DNA of 30,384 bases from contig JADGAE010000003.1 of assembly GCA_015232165.1 (NCBI GenBank), positions 1 to 30,384 on the forward strand, read 5' to 3'. How positions within the stretch are numbered: position 1 is the first letter of the stretch; every line of letters starts with the position of its first letter. Of this stretch, positions 9,230 through 16,600 are shown piece after piece. The notes beneath the pieces were generated by a model. The model saw nothing but the letters and a program-made list of their open reading frames with translations, was not told where the DNA came from and ran no database searches. This stretch comes from Nitrospirota bacterium (GTDB lineage: Bacteria; Nitrospirota; Thermodesulfovibrionia; Thermodesulfovibrionales; Magnetobacteriaceae). Made by a program: the position numbers and the translations under genes.

Positions 9230-10252
9230 TTACTTCATGAGTCTAAATATCTTGGCGATGATGTCCAGTGCCTGTGGGTTGGTTATAATCATGAAGAAGA
9301 TTATGAATAGAAAAAATATCTTCATCTCCAGTCTCAACGCCTTGAATTCGCCGTCAATCTTGGTACTGCGTTCGCTCATCTCCAGTCTCAACGCCTTGAA
9401 TTCGCCGTCAATCTTGGTACTGCGTTCGCTCATCTCCAGTCTCAACGCCTTGAATTCGCCGTCAATTTTGGTACTGCGTTCGCTCATCTCCAGGCGTAAT
9501 GCCTTGAATTCGCCGTCAATTTTGGTACTGCGGTCGCTCATCTCCAGGCGTAATGCCTTGAATTCGCCGTCAATTTTGGTACTGCGGTCGCTCATCTCCA
9601 GGCGTAATGCCTTGAATTCGCCGTCAATTTTGGTACTGCGGTCGCTCATCTCCAGGCGTAATGCCTTGAATTCGCCGTCAATTTTACCCTCAAGTCTGGT
9701 AATGCGGTCGCTCATCTTGCTTTCAAGCAAACCCATGCGTTCGTTGAGTTTGCTTTCAAGCAAACCCATGCGTTCGTTGAGTTTGCTTTCAATTGAGCTC
9801 AATCGCTCGCTGAGTTTGCTTTCAATTGAGATCAATCGCTCGTTTATCTCCACCCTCAAGGCTTTGAACTCACTGTCGATCCTCTTGAACTCAACGTCTA
9901 GTCTGGCATCGATCCTCTTGAACTCAGCATCGATCCTTTTAGACTCGTTGTCTAGTCTGGCGTCGATTCTCTTGAATTCACCCTCGATTCTTCTGAATTC
10001 TCCAAATATTTTGCTTTCAAGCACCGCCAGGTCAGATTTCGTCGCAAACTTCTTATCCAGCTCGGAAAACCTCCTGTCCACCTCCGCGAATTCCTTCCTG
10101 ATCTCCGACAGCAACTCTTCCTTACTGACCTTCCACTTGTATTCGGTGAGGTCTGAGATCGTTGTCTCAATGGCCTTCACCACACTCCTGGCACTGTCAT
10201 TGCCGAGCACCTTTAACGACTCGTATACCTCTAATGGTAACGTTGCAGGCAT
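9230..10252 (-). CDS. Coiled-coil membrane-anchored protein, DUF1640-like, with tandem repeats
   Basis: This 340-aa protein is not assigned a function. It has a conserved-looking N-terminal segment (PLEVYESLKVLG to about residue 60) and TKSDLAVLESKI near residue 83. A very long charged coiled coil follows, and one hydrophobic C-terminal helix (FFLFIIFFMII) probably anchors it in the membrane. The coil contains 11-residue units of the type SKLNERMGLLE and then 18-residue units of the type KIDGEFKALRLEMSDRST. It loosely resembles DUF1640/CCDC90 proteins. I chose ATG 10252 rather than the upstream TTG 10276, because GGGAGG sits 11 nt before the ATG and would otherwise lie inside the coding region. 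A TATAAT box and an inverted repeat lie upstream. It converges on the PAS-GGDEF gene. Confidence 0.82.
   Translation of the reverse strand: MPATLPLEVYESLKVLGNDSARSVVKAIETTISDLTEYKWKVSKEELLSEIRKEFAEVDRRFSELDKKFATKSDLAVLESKIFGEFRRIEGEFKRIDARLDNESKRIDAEFKRIDARLDVEFKRIDSEFKALRVEINERLISIESKLSERLSSIESKLNERMGLLESKLNERMGLLESKMSDRITRLEGKIDGEFKALRLEMSDRSTKIDGEFKALRLEMSDRSTKIDGEFKALRLEMSDRSTKIDGEFKALRLEMSERSTKIDGEFKALRLEMSERSTKIDGEFKALRLEMSERSTKIDGEFKALRLEMKIFFLFIIFFMIITNPQALDIIAKIFRLMK
9323..9712 (-). repeat. 54-bp in-frame tandem repeat array (7 units)
   Basis: Units begin at 9323, 9377, 9431, 9485, 9539, 9593 and 9647; the last is 66 bp long. Each 54-bp unit codes 18 residues. On the plus strand units 1 and 2 are identical to each other, as are units 4-6. 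The two blocks differ at AGTCTCAACGCC versus AGGCGTAATGCC. This block pattern indicates recent local duplication of units. Confidence 0.95.
9717..9843 (-). repeat. 33-bp in-frame repeats coding 11-residue coil units
   Basis: About four 33-bp units code SKLNERMGLLE-like and SKLNERLSSIE-like hendecads. The two at the array-proximal end are almost identical on the plus strand (TTGCTTTCAAGCAAACCCAT). They sit next to the 54-bp array in the same coiled-coil gene. Confidence 0.85.
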
Positions 10253-10281
10253 AATTATTAATACCTCCCTCTGCAATCAAC

Positions 10282-10312
10282 ATTATAGTATCGGGTGTTC
10301 AACCAAACACCC
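10282..10312 (-). promoter_or_regulatory. TATAAT box with adjacent inverted repeat (possible operator)
   Basis: A minus-strand TATAAT (10287-10282) lies about 30 nt before the ATG of the coiled-coil gene. The -35 position is covered by a perfect inverted repeat, GGGTGTT (10293-10299) and AACACCC (10306-10312), with a 6-nt spacer. There is no good -35 hexamer, which is compatible with an activator- or repressor-controlled promoter. The regulator is unknown. Confidence 0.4.
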
Positions 10313-10343
10313 CTGCCTACATGCCTTAACTACACTATAATAT

Positions 10344-10441
10344 TATAGCAGATTTAGATTTGATAAAATACAAAATAAGTAGTGCTGGGGCAGGGCAATC
10401 GTATCTGAAATATAGCAGATTTAGATTTGGTTAAATACAAA
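10344..10441. repeat. 31-bp direct repeat pair
   Basis: TATAGCAGATTTAGATTTG plus about 12 further bases occurs at 10344-10374 and 10411-10441, with 29 of 31 positions identical. The copies are separated by 36 bp. They may be remnants of a duplication or a pair of binding sites. Confidence 0.8.
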
Positions 10442-10448
10442 GTATATG

Positions 10449-10528
10449 GCACTTTAATGGGGTCAAGGGGACTGCTCCCCTTGCGGGGGGTTCTGAAGGG
10501 GGGCGGAGCCGCCCCTTTTTTTTTTTTG
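10449..10528 (+). repeat. Dispersed G-rich palindromic repeat, copy R4, ending in terminator-like hairpin
   Basis: The copy reads GGCACTTTAATGGGGTCAAG, then GGGGACTGCTCCCC, then a GGGG-TTCTGAA-GGGGGG block. It ends in the 7-bp stem GGGGCGG/CCGCCCC followed by about 12 T. Read on the plus strand, the end has the form of an intrinsic terminator, although no plus-strand gene ends just before it. Confidence 0.8.
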
Positions 10529-10647
10529 AACCGTGCTATACATATCATCACAGGATTTTTTACAGTAAGCTTTTTTTGTATTGCACGCACTCGAAACGCG
10601 CTATATATAACATTTGGTACGGAAAGCGCTAGCGGCTCAATTGCACT

Positions 10648-10695
10648 AACGGCTACCGGTTCTACCATACGCTGGAGGATGACCTCAAGGTATAG
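10648..10695 (+). pseudogene. Relic of the 3' end of a GGDEF gene
   Basis: These 48 bp match the last 48 bp of the PAS-GGDEF gene (9111-9158) at 42 positions by my count. They translate to NGYRFYHTLEDDLKV plus stop, compared with NGYRFYHALEDDITV plus stop. The similarity extends a few bases past the stop (TATAGGGGTGT versus TATAGTGGTGT). No GGDEF domain precedes it, so this is the tail of a lost or rearranged paralogue. It ends 5 bp before the stop of the convergent GT-C/TPR gene. Confidence 0.75.
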
Positions 10696-10700
10696 GGGTG

Positions 10701-12617
10701 TCATTTTGTCAGGCCCTGTTTTTGTTTAACGAAGGAGAGGTTTTGCAGTGCATCCGTGAAGCCTGGTCTTATTTCCAGAGCGGTTTGGTACTTTTTGACG
10801 GCCTCGTCGTAGTTCCCCTTGGTGGCATAGACGTTTCCGGCGCTAACGTATGCCTGGGCATAGTCGGGCTTGAGTTCAATGGCGGTAAGATATTCATTTA
10901 GGGCCGCATCCATCCGCCCCCATCCGACAAATGTGTTGCCGAGTGAGAAGTGGATAATTGCGAAGTAATCCTCAAAGCTTATTGATGCTTCACCTATTTT
11001 ATAGTAACGTCTATAGGTATCTTTATAGTAATTGATCCCCAACCTGGCCTGACTTACGGCCTCCTCATATCGCCCTAAATAGGCATATAAACGGCTAATG
11101 CTCATATACGCATCGGCATAATCAGGCTTGAGGCTTATGGTTTTGTGATATTGCCTTATGGCGTCGTCGATATATCCCATGTCGGTATATAGCTCTGCAA
11201 GTTGCAGGTTTGGGCGTGGCTTAGACGGGCTTTTCCTTGCAGCGTCCGACCATAAAGTAAAATTATTCTGCCAGACGCTGTTCCTTGAATAAGTTGCAAT
11301 TGTCAGAACGGTCAATGTTAACAAAGCAAGAGGCAGTATGAACTTTTTTAATTCCGGCCTTCTTATTGTTACCGAGTTCAAGACAAGCGTTGTTGTCGTA
11401 ATCATGGCGATAAAAGCTCCAACCGAGGGCAGATACAGCCTGTGTTCAAAGATCACATCAGCAATTGGCACAACGCTTGACTCAACCGACAAGGTAACAA
11501 AGAACCACAGCACTGCAAACGAAATTAATCTCAGATAAGGATTGTAGTGGTTTTCAGACTTTTTCGAGAGACGGTATAACAATAGCGCGCCGGCTATTAT
11601 CGAGCTGATAAAAACAAAAGACAGCAACACACTTGGGTCAAAAAATGATCTGTAAATTGGATAATCGTAGTCAATGTTCTGATTTACAGGTAAAATCAGC
11701 AGTCTGGTGTATGTGACAATAACCCTGAACTGTGTAAACAGGTAGTCCCATCTTGAGATGTCTTGTGAACTTGCGATGGATATTGCCTTGTCAATATCGC
11801 GTAGCTGCATCAGAGAGTTGTTTTCTCCTATCAGGGCTATTGGTATAATTGACATGGTTAATAGCAACGGTATCAGGTATATGGTTCTTTGTTTAGAACT
11901 TCCGTCGAGGAACATAAACTCAAAGACGGTAATAACAACAGGCAGAGTAAAGGAGATTTCTTTTGTTTTCATTGCAAGTATTGCCATAGAGAGGGCAATG
12001 GCAAAGATGGATATTTTTGCGGCATATGACTTAACAAGTCTTGATTTTATATACATTACAATGGCAGCCAGGTAAAAGAACGTTGCCAGGGATGCAAAGC
12101 GCTGTACAATGTAAGTAACGGCCTGTGTCTGCACCGGATGACAGACAAACAACAGAGCAACGGCCAATGCCTGTAACCTTGGAGCATTCGCAATGCCCAA
12201 GACATTAGAGTGCATGAAATCGTATTTGGCAAAAAAAGGTGTCTTAAAAATCAGGACGACGAACAGGTAAAGAAGGATTGCGTTAGATATGTGCACAATG
12301 AGGTTAAACACATGATATCCGGTAACGTTCAGGCCGTTGAGTTTAAAATTAAGAGCAAATGACAAGTAACCAACGTATCTGACCTTAAATGCACTTTTCA
12401 TAAACAGCATGTGGATATCAGGGGTGGAATCTTCCAGCACAAATACGGCAGATCCTGTAAAGTATCTTATATCTCTGACAATAGAGTTGTCCATGATGTT
12501 AATACCGTCATCGAATGCAAACGGTGAATTAAAAGTGTTACAATAGCACAACAGACCGAGGCCTGCCATCATGATCAGGTGGGAAGAACGGTATCTAATA
12601 CAGGTATTTATAAGCAC
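10701..12617 (-). CDS. TMTC-like GT-C membrane protein with C-terminal TPRs
   Basis: This 638-aa polytopic membrane protein has about ten hydrophobic helices in residues 13-455 and tetratricopeptide repeats from about 480 to the end (for example PDYADAYMSISRLYAYLGRYEEAV). The first helix is followed by FAFDD (residues 33-37), where GT-C glycosyltransferases carry their catalytic acid. HPVQTQAVTYIVQRFASLA and EHRLYLP are motifs of the TMTC/bacterial TPR O-mannosyltransferase-like family. The likely role is transfer of a lipid-linked sugar to protein or polymer outside the membrane, but the substrate is unknown. The start is GTG at 12617, 2 nt after the stop of a small upstream ORF, so coupling is plausible. 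It is paralogous to the protein at 24842. Confidence 0.85.
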   Translation of the reverse strand: MLINTCIRYRSSHLIMMAGLGLLCYCNTFNSPFAFDDGINIMDNSIVRDIRYFTGSAVFVLEDSTPDIHMLFMKSAFKVRYVGYLSFALNFKLNGLNVTGYHVFNLIVHISNAILLYLFVVLIFKTPFFAKYDFMHSNVLGIANAPRLQALAVALLFVCHPVQTQAVTYIVQRFASLATFFYLAAIVMYIKSRLVKSYAAKISIFAIALSMAILAMKTKEISFTLPVVITVFEFMFLDGSSKQRTIYLIPLLLTMSIIPIALIGENNSLMQLRDIDKAISIASSQDISRWDYLFTQFRVIVTYTRLLILPVNQNIDYDYPIYRSFFDPSVLLSFVFISSIIAGALLLYRLSKKSENHYNPYLRLISFAVLWFFVTLSVESSVVPIADVIFEHRLYLPSVGAFIAMITTTTLVLNSVTIRRPELKKFILPLALLTLTVLTIATYSRNSVWQNNFTLWSDAARKSPSKPRPNLQLAELYTDMGYIDDAIRQYHKTISLKPDYADAYMSISRLYAYLGRYEEAVSQARLGINYYKDTYRRYYKIGEASISFEDYFAIIHFSLGNTFVGWGRMDAALNEYLTAIELKPDYAQAYVSAGNVYATKGNYDEAVKKYQTALEIRPGFTDALQNLSFVKQKQGLTK

Positions 12618-12619
12618 GC

Positions 12620-12901
12620 TTATGCAACAACATCATTTTTTCTTGCGATATTATTCGTATATGCTAAGATTTCATAGAACATCGGCTTAAATTCTGCCAA
12701 GGTATGATGAATTATCGACAAATCCAGAAAAACATCCGATGTTTCGGAGCAAATATCCTTCGGTGCACTCATTTGGTGAGATTCAGCACTTTTTTGTGGA
12801 TGTTTTGTATCTTTCGCATATTGGTCATTACCGTGTCTGTAATTATACATTTCCAGCGTAATTTTTGCAAGTTTTATATTTTGAGCCAAGTGGTATGCCA
12901 T
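12620..12901 (-). CDS. Small hypothetical protein (93 aa)
   Basis: I do not recognise this 93-residue protein. It is helical in character, without a signal peptide or membrane segment (MAYHLAQNIKLAKITLEM near the N-terminus, HHTLAEFKPMFYEILAYT near the C-terminus). The TAA lies 2 nt before the GTG of the GT-C/TPR gene, which supports a two-gene transcript. There is no clear ribosome site. An internal ATG (residue 18) is an alternative start. A weak promoter, TTGATA-16-TAATTA, lies just upstream. It could be a non-coding leader; confidence is moderate. Confidence 0.45.
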   Translation of the reverse strand: MAYHLAQNIKLAKITLEMYNYRHGNDQYAKDTKHPQKSAESHQMSAPKDICSETSDVFLDLSIIHHTLAEFKPMFYEILAYTNNIARKNDVVA

Positions 12902-12918
12902 TTACAACCATACATGTC

Positions 12919-12946
12919 TAATTAACAACAAACATATATTTATCAA
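12919..12946 (-). promoter_or_regulatory. Weak promoter candidate for the 93-aa/GT-C unit
   Basis: On the minus strand, TTGATA (12946-12941) and TAATTA (12924-12919) are separated by 16 nt, which would start transcription close to the ATG at 12901. Pattern-based and weak. Confidence 0.25.
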
Positions 12947-13155
12947 GAAAAAACGACATAAAAAGCTAAAGTAATACTTTTAATCTGTATATTGATCGTT
13001 TTTGACTGATAATACTACAAGGGCTCTGTTGATAAAAAACTTTTGATGTATAAACCTGTAGTTGAACTAGCACAATGTAAGGGTGATAATCGGATCATCA
13101 TTTTAAAAGTGGTTACGCTGCATTTGCAACAACCGATGAACATTAAAAAAATCTC

Positions 13156-13185
13156 TTGACTTACGTGTAAACAATAGGTTATCAT
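13156..13185 (+). promoter_or_regulatory. Upstream promoter candidate
   Basis: TTGACT (13156-13161) is followed by 17 nt and TTATCA (13179-13184). It may be a secondary promoter for the long leader of the Lcl-domain protein gene. Confidence 0.35.
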
Positions 13186-13248
13186 GTCCTCTATGGGTTG
13201 TATCTGAAACAGTAAGGTTAGGAAATTTTATATAGTGTAAATTTTTTG

Positions 13249-13278
13249 TTGACTTTTAAAGTTTGTAGTCTTTATACT
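13249..13278 (+). promoter_or_regulatory. Main promoter candidate for the secreted Lcl/FG-GAP gene
   Basis: TTGACT (13249-13254), an 18-nt spacer and TATACT (13273-13278), or TTATAC with 17 nt. It is preceded by an AT-rich stretch. The predicted start near 13285 leaves a leader of about 395 nt before the ATG at 13681. Confidence 0.5.
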
Positions 13279-13296
13279 TAGGGTAGAGTGATATGA

Positions 13297-13419
13297 ATGG
13301 ACATCTTAGGAATGGAGAAGAGTGGTAGAGATAGAATGGGCTGCTATGATGGATTATATGTTTATCTGTTCTGTGATGAGGGATTTGCATATGAGGAGGT
13401 GATGTTAGTATTCTATTAA
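13297..13419 (+). CDS. Possible 40-codon leader ORF
   Basis: ATG 13297 opens 40 codons (MDILGMEKSGRDRMGCYDG... ending MLVFY) just after the predicted transcription start. An in-frame ATG at 13312 lies directly after AGGA. Ribosome sites are poor and the length is within chance expectation for this composition. It is recorded because it sits at the head of the unusual leader. Confidence 0.2.
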   Translation: MDILGMEKSGRDRMGCYDGLYVYLFCDEGFAYEEVMLVFY

Positions 13420-13680
13420 CGGAATGCTTGCAAGGGATGAAGGCTATGTTTTGATATTAGCTATAGTCGTTTAGGTTAAAAGCAAAGATTAATGGAGGTA
13501 AGAGATGGATAGTAGCTAAATGGTTAAAGTAAAGTAAGAGACGAGGCAATGTTTTTGGAAAGAGTGTTTAGAGTATATTTGGACAGTTGAGAGAGTGTGT
13601 TTGAATAGTGTATGTTGATGTTGTTTACGCCCTGTACGATTGATTGTGCAAGGGAATATGAAAAAATAAGGAGGAATCAA

Positions 13681-16600
13681 ATGAGAAAAGTAAGCTATTT
13701 GCTTGCTATCGCACTGTTGTTGATGTTTGTGCCTGCAGTAGCATTGGCTGCTACGGCAACACCGTTGCAGACAGGTCAAAAGGTATGTTTCAGCGGCACG
13801 GGTGGACCTGAGATATGTAAAGGTACTTCCACTACTGCTGCCACATATAACGATGAGGATGGCTATTACAGAACCGGTGTGTTCTGGAATAAGTCAAGGT
13901 TTTCACTTGTTACCAGCGGATCAACTGCCGGTACGATAGTGGATAATACCACGGCGTTGGTTTGGCCTGCGGACCCAACCGCTTTGCCGGGCCTTACCGC
14001 TCTCACGCCTGCAAACGGGATGAACTGGAGTAACGCACTGTTGTACATAGGTTACCTCAACGCATACAGCAGTTCCGGATATCTTGGCGTTACTACATGG
14101 AGACTTCCAAATATTGTTGAACTGATGTCTCTTATGAACAGAGGACATGGCGAGACTGTAAGCACCAACGATGACTGGACTTCGGCCGGTACTTATAGCG
14201 CTTCCACCGTCAATACAAGTTGGTTAACGGGAAGCGGCGGAACGGGAAATACATTAAACACCCCGTTTAGTGGATTCACCAGCGGGTCATACTGGTCGTC
14301 AACCAGTGACAATAGTTCGTCAACGGCCAAGGCAAATGCCTGGGTTGTTAACATGGCAACCAACAAGAATGTATCTACTGCAAAGGCCAGCACGGCACTT
14401 CTGATCCCGGTAAGCGGCACAACAACAGTCTTACCGTTGACGGGTCAGACCAAATGCTATAATGCAGCAGGTAGCGAAATTTCATGCTCCGGCACCGGTC
14501 AGGATGGCGAGAAACTGCAGGGTTTGGCAGCACCTACAACCAGGTTTAGCTCGGTAACTGCAAGTGATTCAAAGAAGTGTATAACAGATAGCTATACAGG
14601 TCTTGTGTGGTCAGGCAGTGATATTTCAGCAACAGTTGGTGCCAACTCTTCTGCCGGTTCATATGGTTATTGGCATCCTGCAATGGCGGCTATAGCTACT
14701 ACAAACGGCACCGGTTATTGCGGTTATACGGATTGGAGAATGCCTAACGTAAACGAGATGATGAGCCTCATGAACTTTGGGCAGGATTCTCAAACCTCAT
14801 GGTTGAGCACTGCAGGGTTTGAAAGCTCTGTTTCTTTACCTATGAACTATTGGACGTCTACTGCAAATGATCTTTCCCCCGACTATAGGTATGTCGTAGA
14901 TTTATCGGCCGGCGGTCTGCTAAATACAGCAGTGGCATCTGATAATACAACCACAAGCGCAAGGTTCCTGATGGTGCGTAGCGGACAGTTCAACATCACA
15001 GGTACAACAAATAATTCGGCATATGGCACGGTGTCATGTTCACCGTCAAGCGTTAGCGGCAGCACCTCCTCCTCTACATGTACTATAACGCCTGCCAGCG
15101 GATACAAGACGGCTTCATCCAGTGGTCTGCTGGATAACGGAGTGGCCGTAACACCCACGGGTGATGCAACATCTACACAAACATACACACTATCCAATGT
15201 AAGTGCGTCGCATATCGTAGCCGGAAGCTTTACGATCAGACAGTTTACGATCAAGTACGCAGTCTCAGGCACCGACAGGGCAAGCGCTTACTCGGCAGGT
15301 TGTGGTACTGTCGCAGGATCACAGTTTAACGCTCTCACCACTCAGAGCTGTCAGATAACCCTCGCGTCAGGTTTTGCCGTTAAGACATTTACCGACAACG
15401 GTATTGACAAGTTGAGCTCTCTCTCCGGTGGAACCACCTACACAATGAGTAATATACTGGAAGACCACACCTTGTCGGTATCATATGATGCAGCTTATGC
15501 CATTACGGCAAGTGCATCTGGTGGTAACGGTACGATATCCTGCAGCCCAAGCAGCGTTGCAAGTGGAGGCACCTCCGTTTGTACGGCTGCACCAAACTCA
15601 GGATACGCCCTGGCAACCCTAACGGATAACGGAACCAGCGTATTTAGCAGCGTAGTGGGCGGAACCACATACACACTCACAAACGTAACCCAGGCTCACA
15701 CCATCGTAGCTACATTCGCAGCATCTTACACAGTAACGGGTACGGTAACCGGCAGTAACGGTACGATCTCTTGTCTGAGCCCAGTTGCATCCGGAACAAC
15801 CTCTTCATGTACAATCACACCAAGCGCCGGATACGCACTACAGTCGCTTGACGACGGCGGAACTGACGGCCTGGCATCCGCTACGGCAACCTGGGATGGC
15901 ACCAAGTACACCTACACAACCACAGCCGTAACGGCAAACCGCACGGTAACAGTGGCCTTCGGAGCAGCCTACAAGATAACAGCATCCGTGACTGGCACTG
16001 GCGGTACTATCACCTGCTCACCTTCAACCGTTCTTAGTGGACAGTCCGCTACCTGCACGATAACACCAAGCGCAGGACAGGGCATACTGAGTCTGACTGA
16101 CAACGGCACGGAGATGAAATCCTCATTAACAACAACAGATGCCGGTGTAACATACACCTATACGATCAGCAATGTATCGGCAAATCACACGGTCGTCGTA
16201 ATGTTCCTGACAAGCTACGGTATAACAGCCTCTGTTGATGCCGGTACGGGTACAATCTCTTGCACACCGACTACCGCAACATCAGGAAGCACCGTTGTAT
16301 GCACAATCACCCCCGGTTCGGGTCAGCAGCTCCTAAAGCTCACCGATAACGGCGCTAACGTAACCAGTAGTGTAACAGGGACAAGTCCAAACCTGACGTA
16401 CACAATCAACAGCATAGCATCAAACCACGCCGTTGTTGCAACGTTCTCAGGTATTTCGACAAGCTACGGGATAATCTACAAGGGCGATTTCAATGGCGAC
16501 GGAGTCAGCGACATACTGTGGCGCAGCAGTTCAACAAACCAGGTAGCAGTATGGTTTATGGATACCGCTAGCGGCAAATACGCAACCACCTCCTCATATG

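Larger units (their letters stand above)
10253..10647. other. Intergenic region with promoter, direct repeats and G-rich element
   Basis: No gene is supported here. From left to right it contains a promoter and inverted repeat for the coiled-coil gene, a 14-bp perfect palindrome CTATAATATTATAG (10335-10348), two 31-bp direct repeats, a G-rich dispersed repeat ending in a hairpin and T-run, and a TCGAAACGCGCTATA motif at 10591 shared with position 79. Confidence 0.7.
12902..13680. other. Long AT-rich intergenic region and C-poor 5' leader
   Basis: This is 779 bp between divergent units. The left part (12902-13150) is AT-rich. Two plus-strand promoter-like pairs follow, then a leader of about 395 nt with very few cytosines: 4 C against 38 G in 13501-13620 by my count. 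Short reading frames occur in the leader: 13297-13419 (40 codons), 13424-13474 (16 codons) and 13505-13519 (4 codons, preceded by GGAGG). No known riboswitch or structured RNA was recognised. Confidence 0.6.

Noticed and set aside
9323..9843. CRISPR-like regular repeats
   Set aside because: Units are contiguous without unique spacers and are in frame within a coding gene.
10253..10276. TTG start for the coiled-coil gene
   Set aside because: The GGGAGG ribosome site lies inside this extension and points to ATG 10252.
9183..10340. 385-codon plus-strand frame opposite the coiled-coil gene
   Set aside because: It is Ser/Leu-rich low complexity produced by the complement of the 54-bp array. The minus-strand frame has a good ribosome site, promoter and coiled-coil character.
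10427..10729. 100-codon plus-strand frame
   Set aside because: It runs through the G-rich repeat and T-run and reads the GGDEF relic in the wrong frame.
13020..13100. Possible insertion-sequence end (GGCTCTGTTG)
   Set aside because: No transposase, no matching inverted end and no target duplication were found.
13612..13680. Upstream in-frame start of the Lcl-domain protein
   Set aside because: It would bury the signal peptide. The ATG at 13681 has AAGGAGG at ideal distance.
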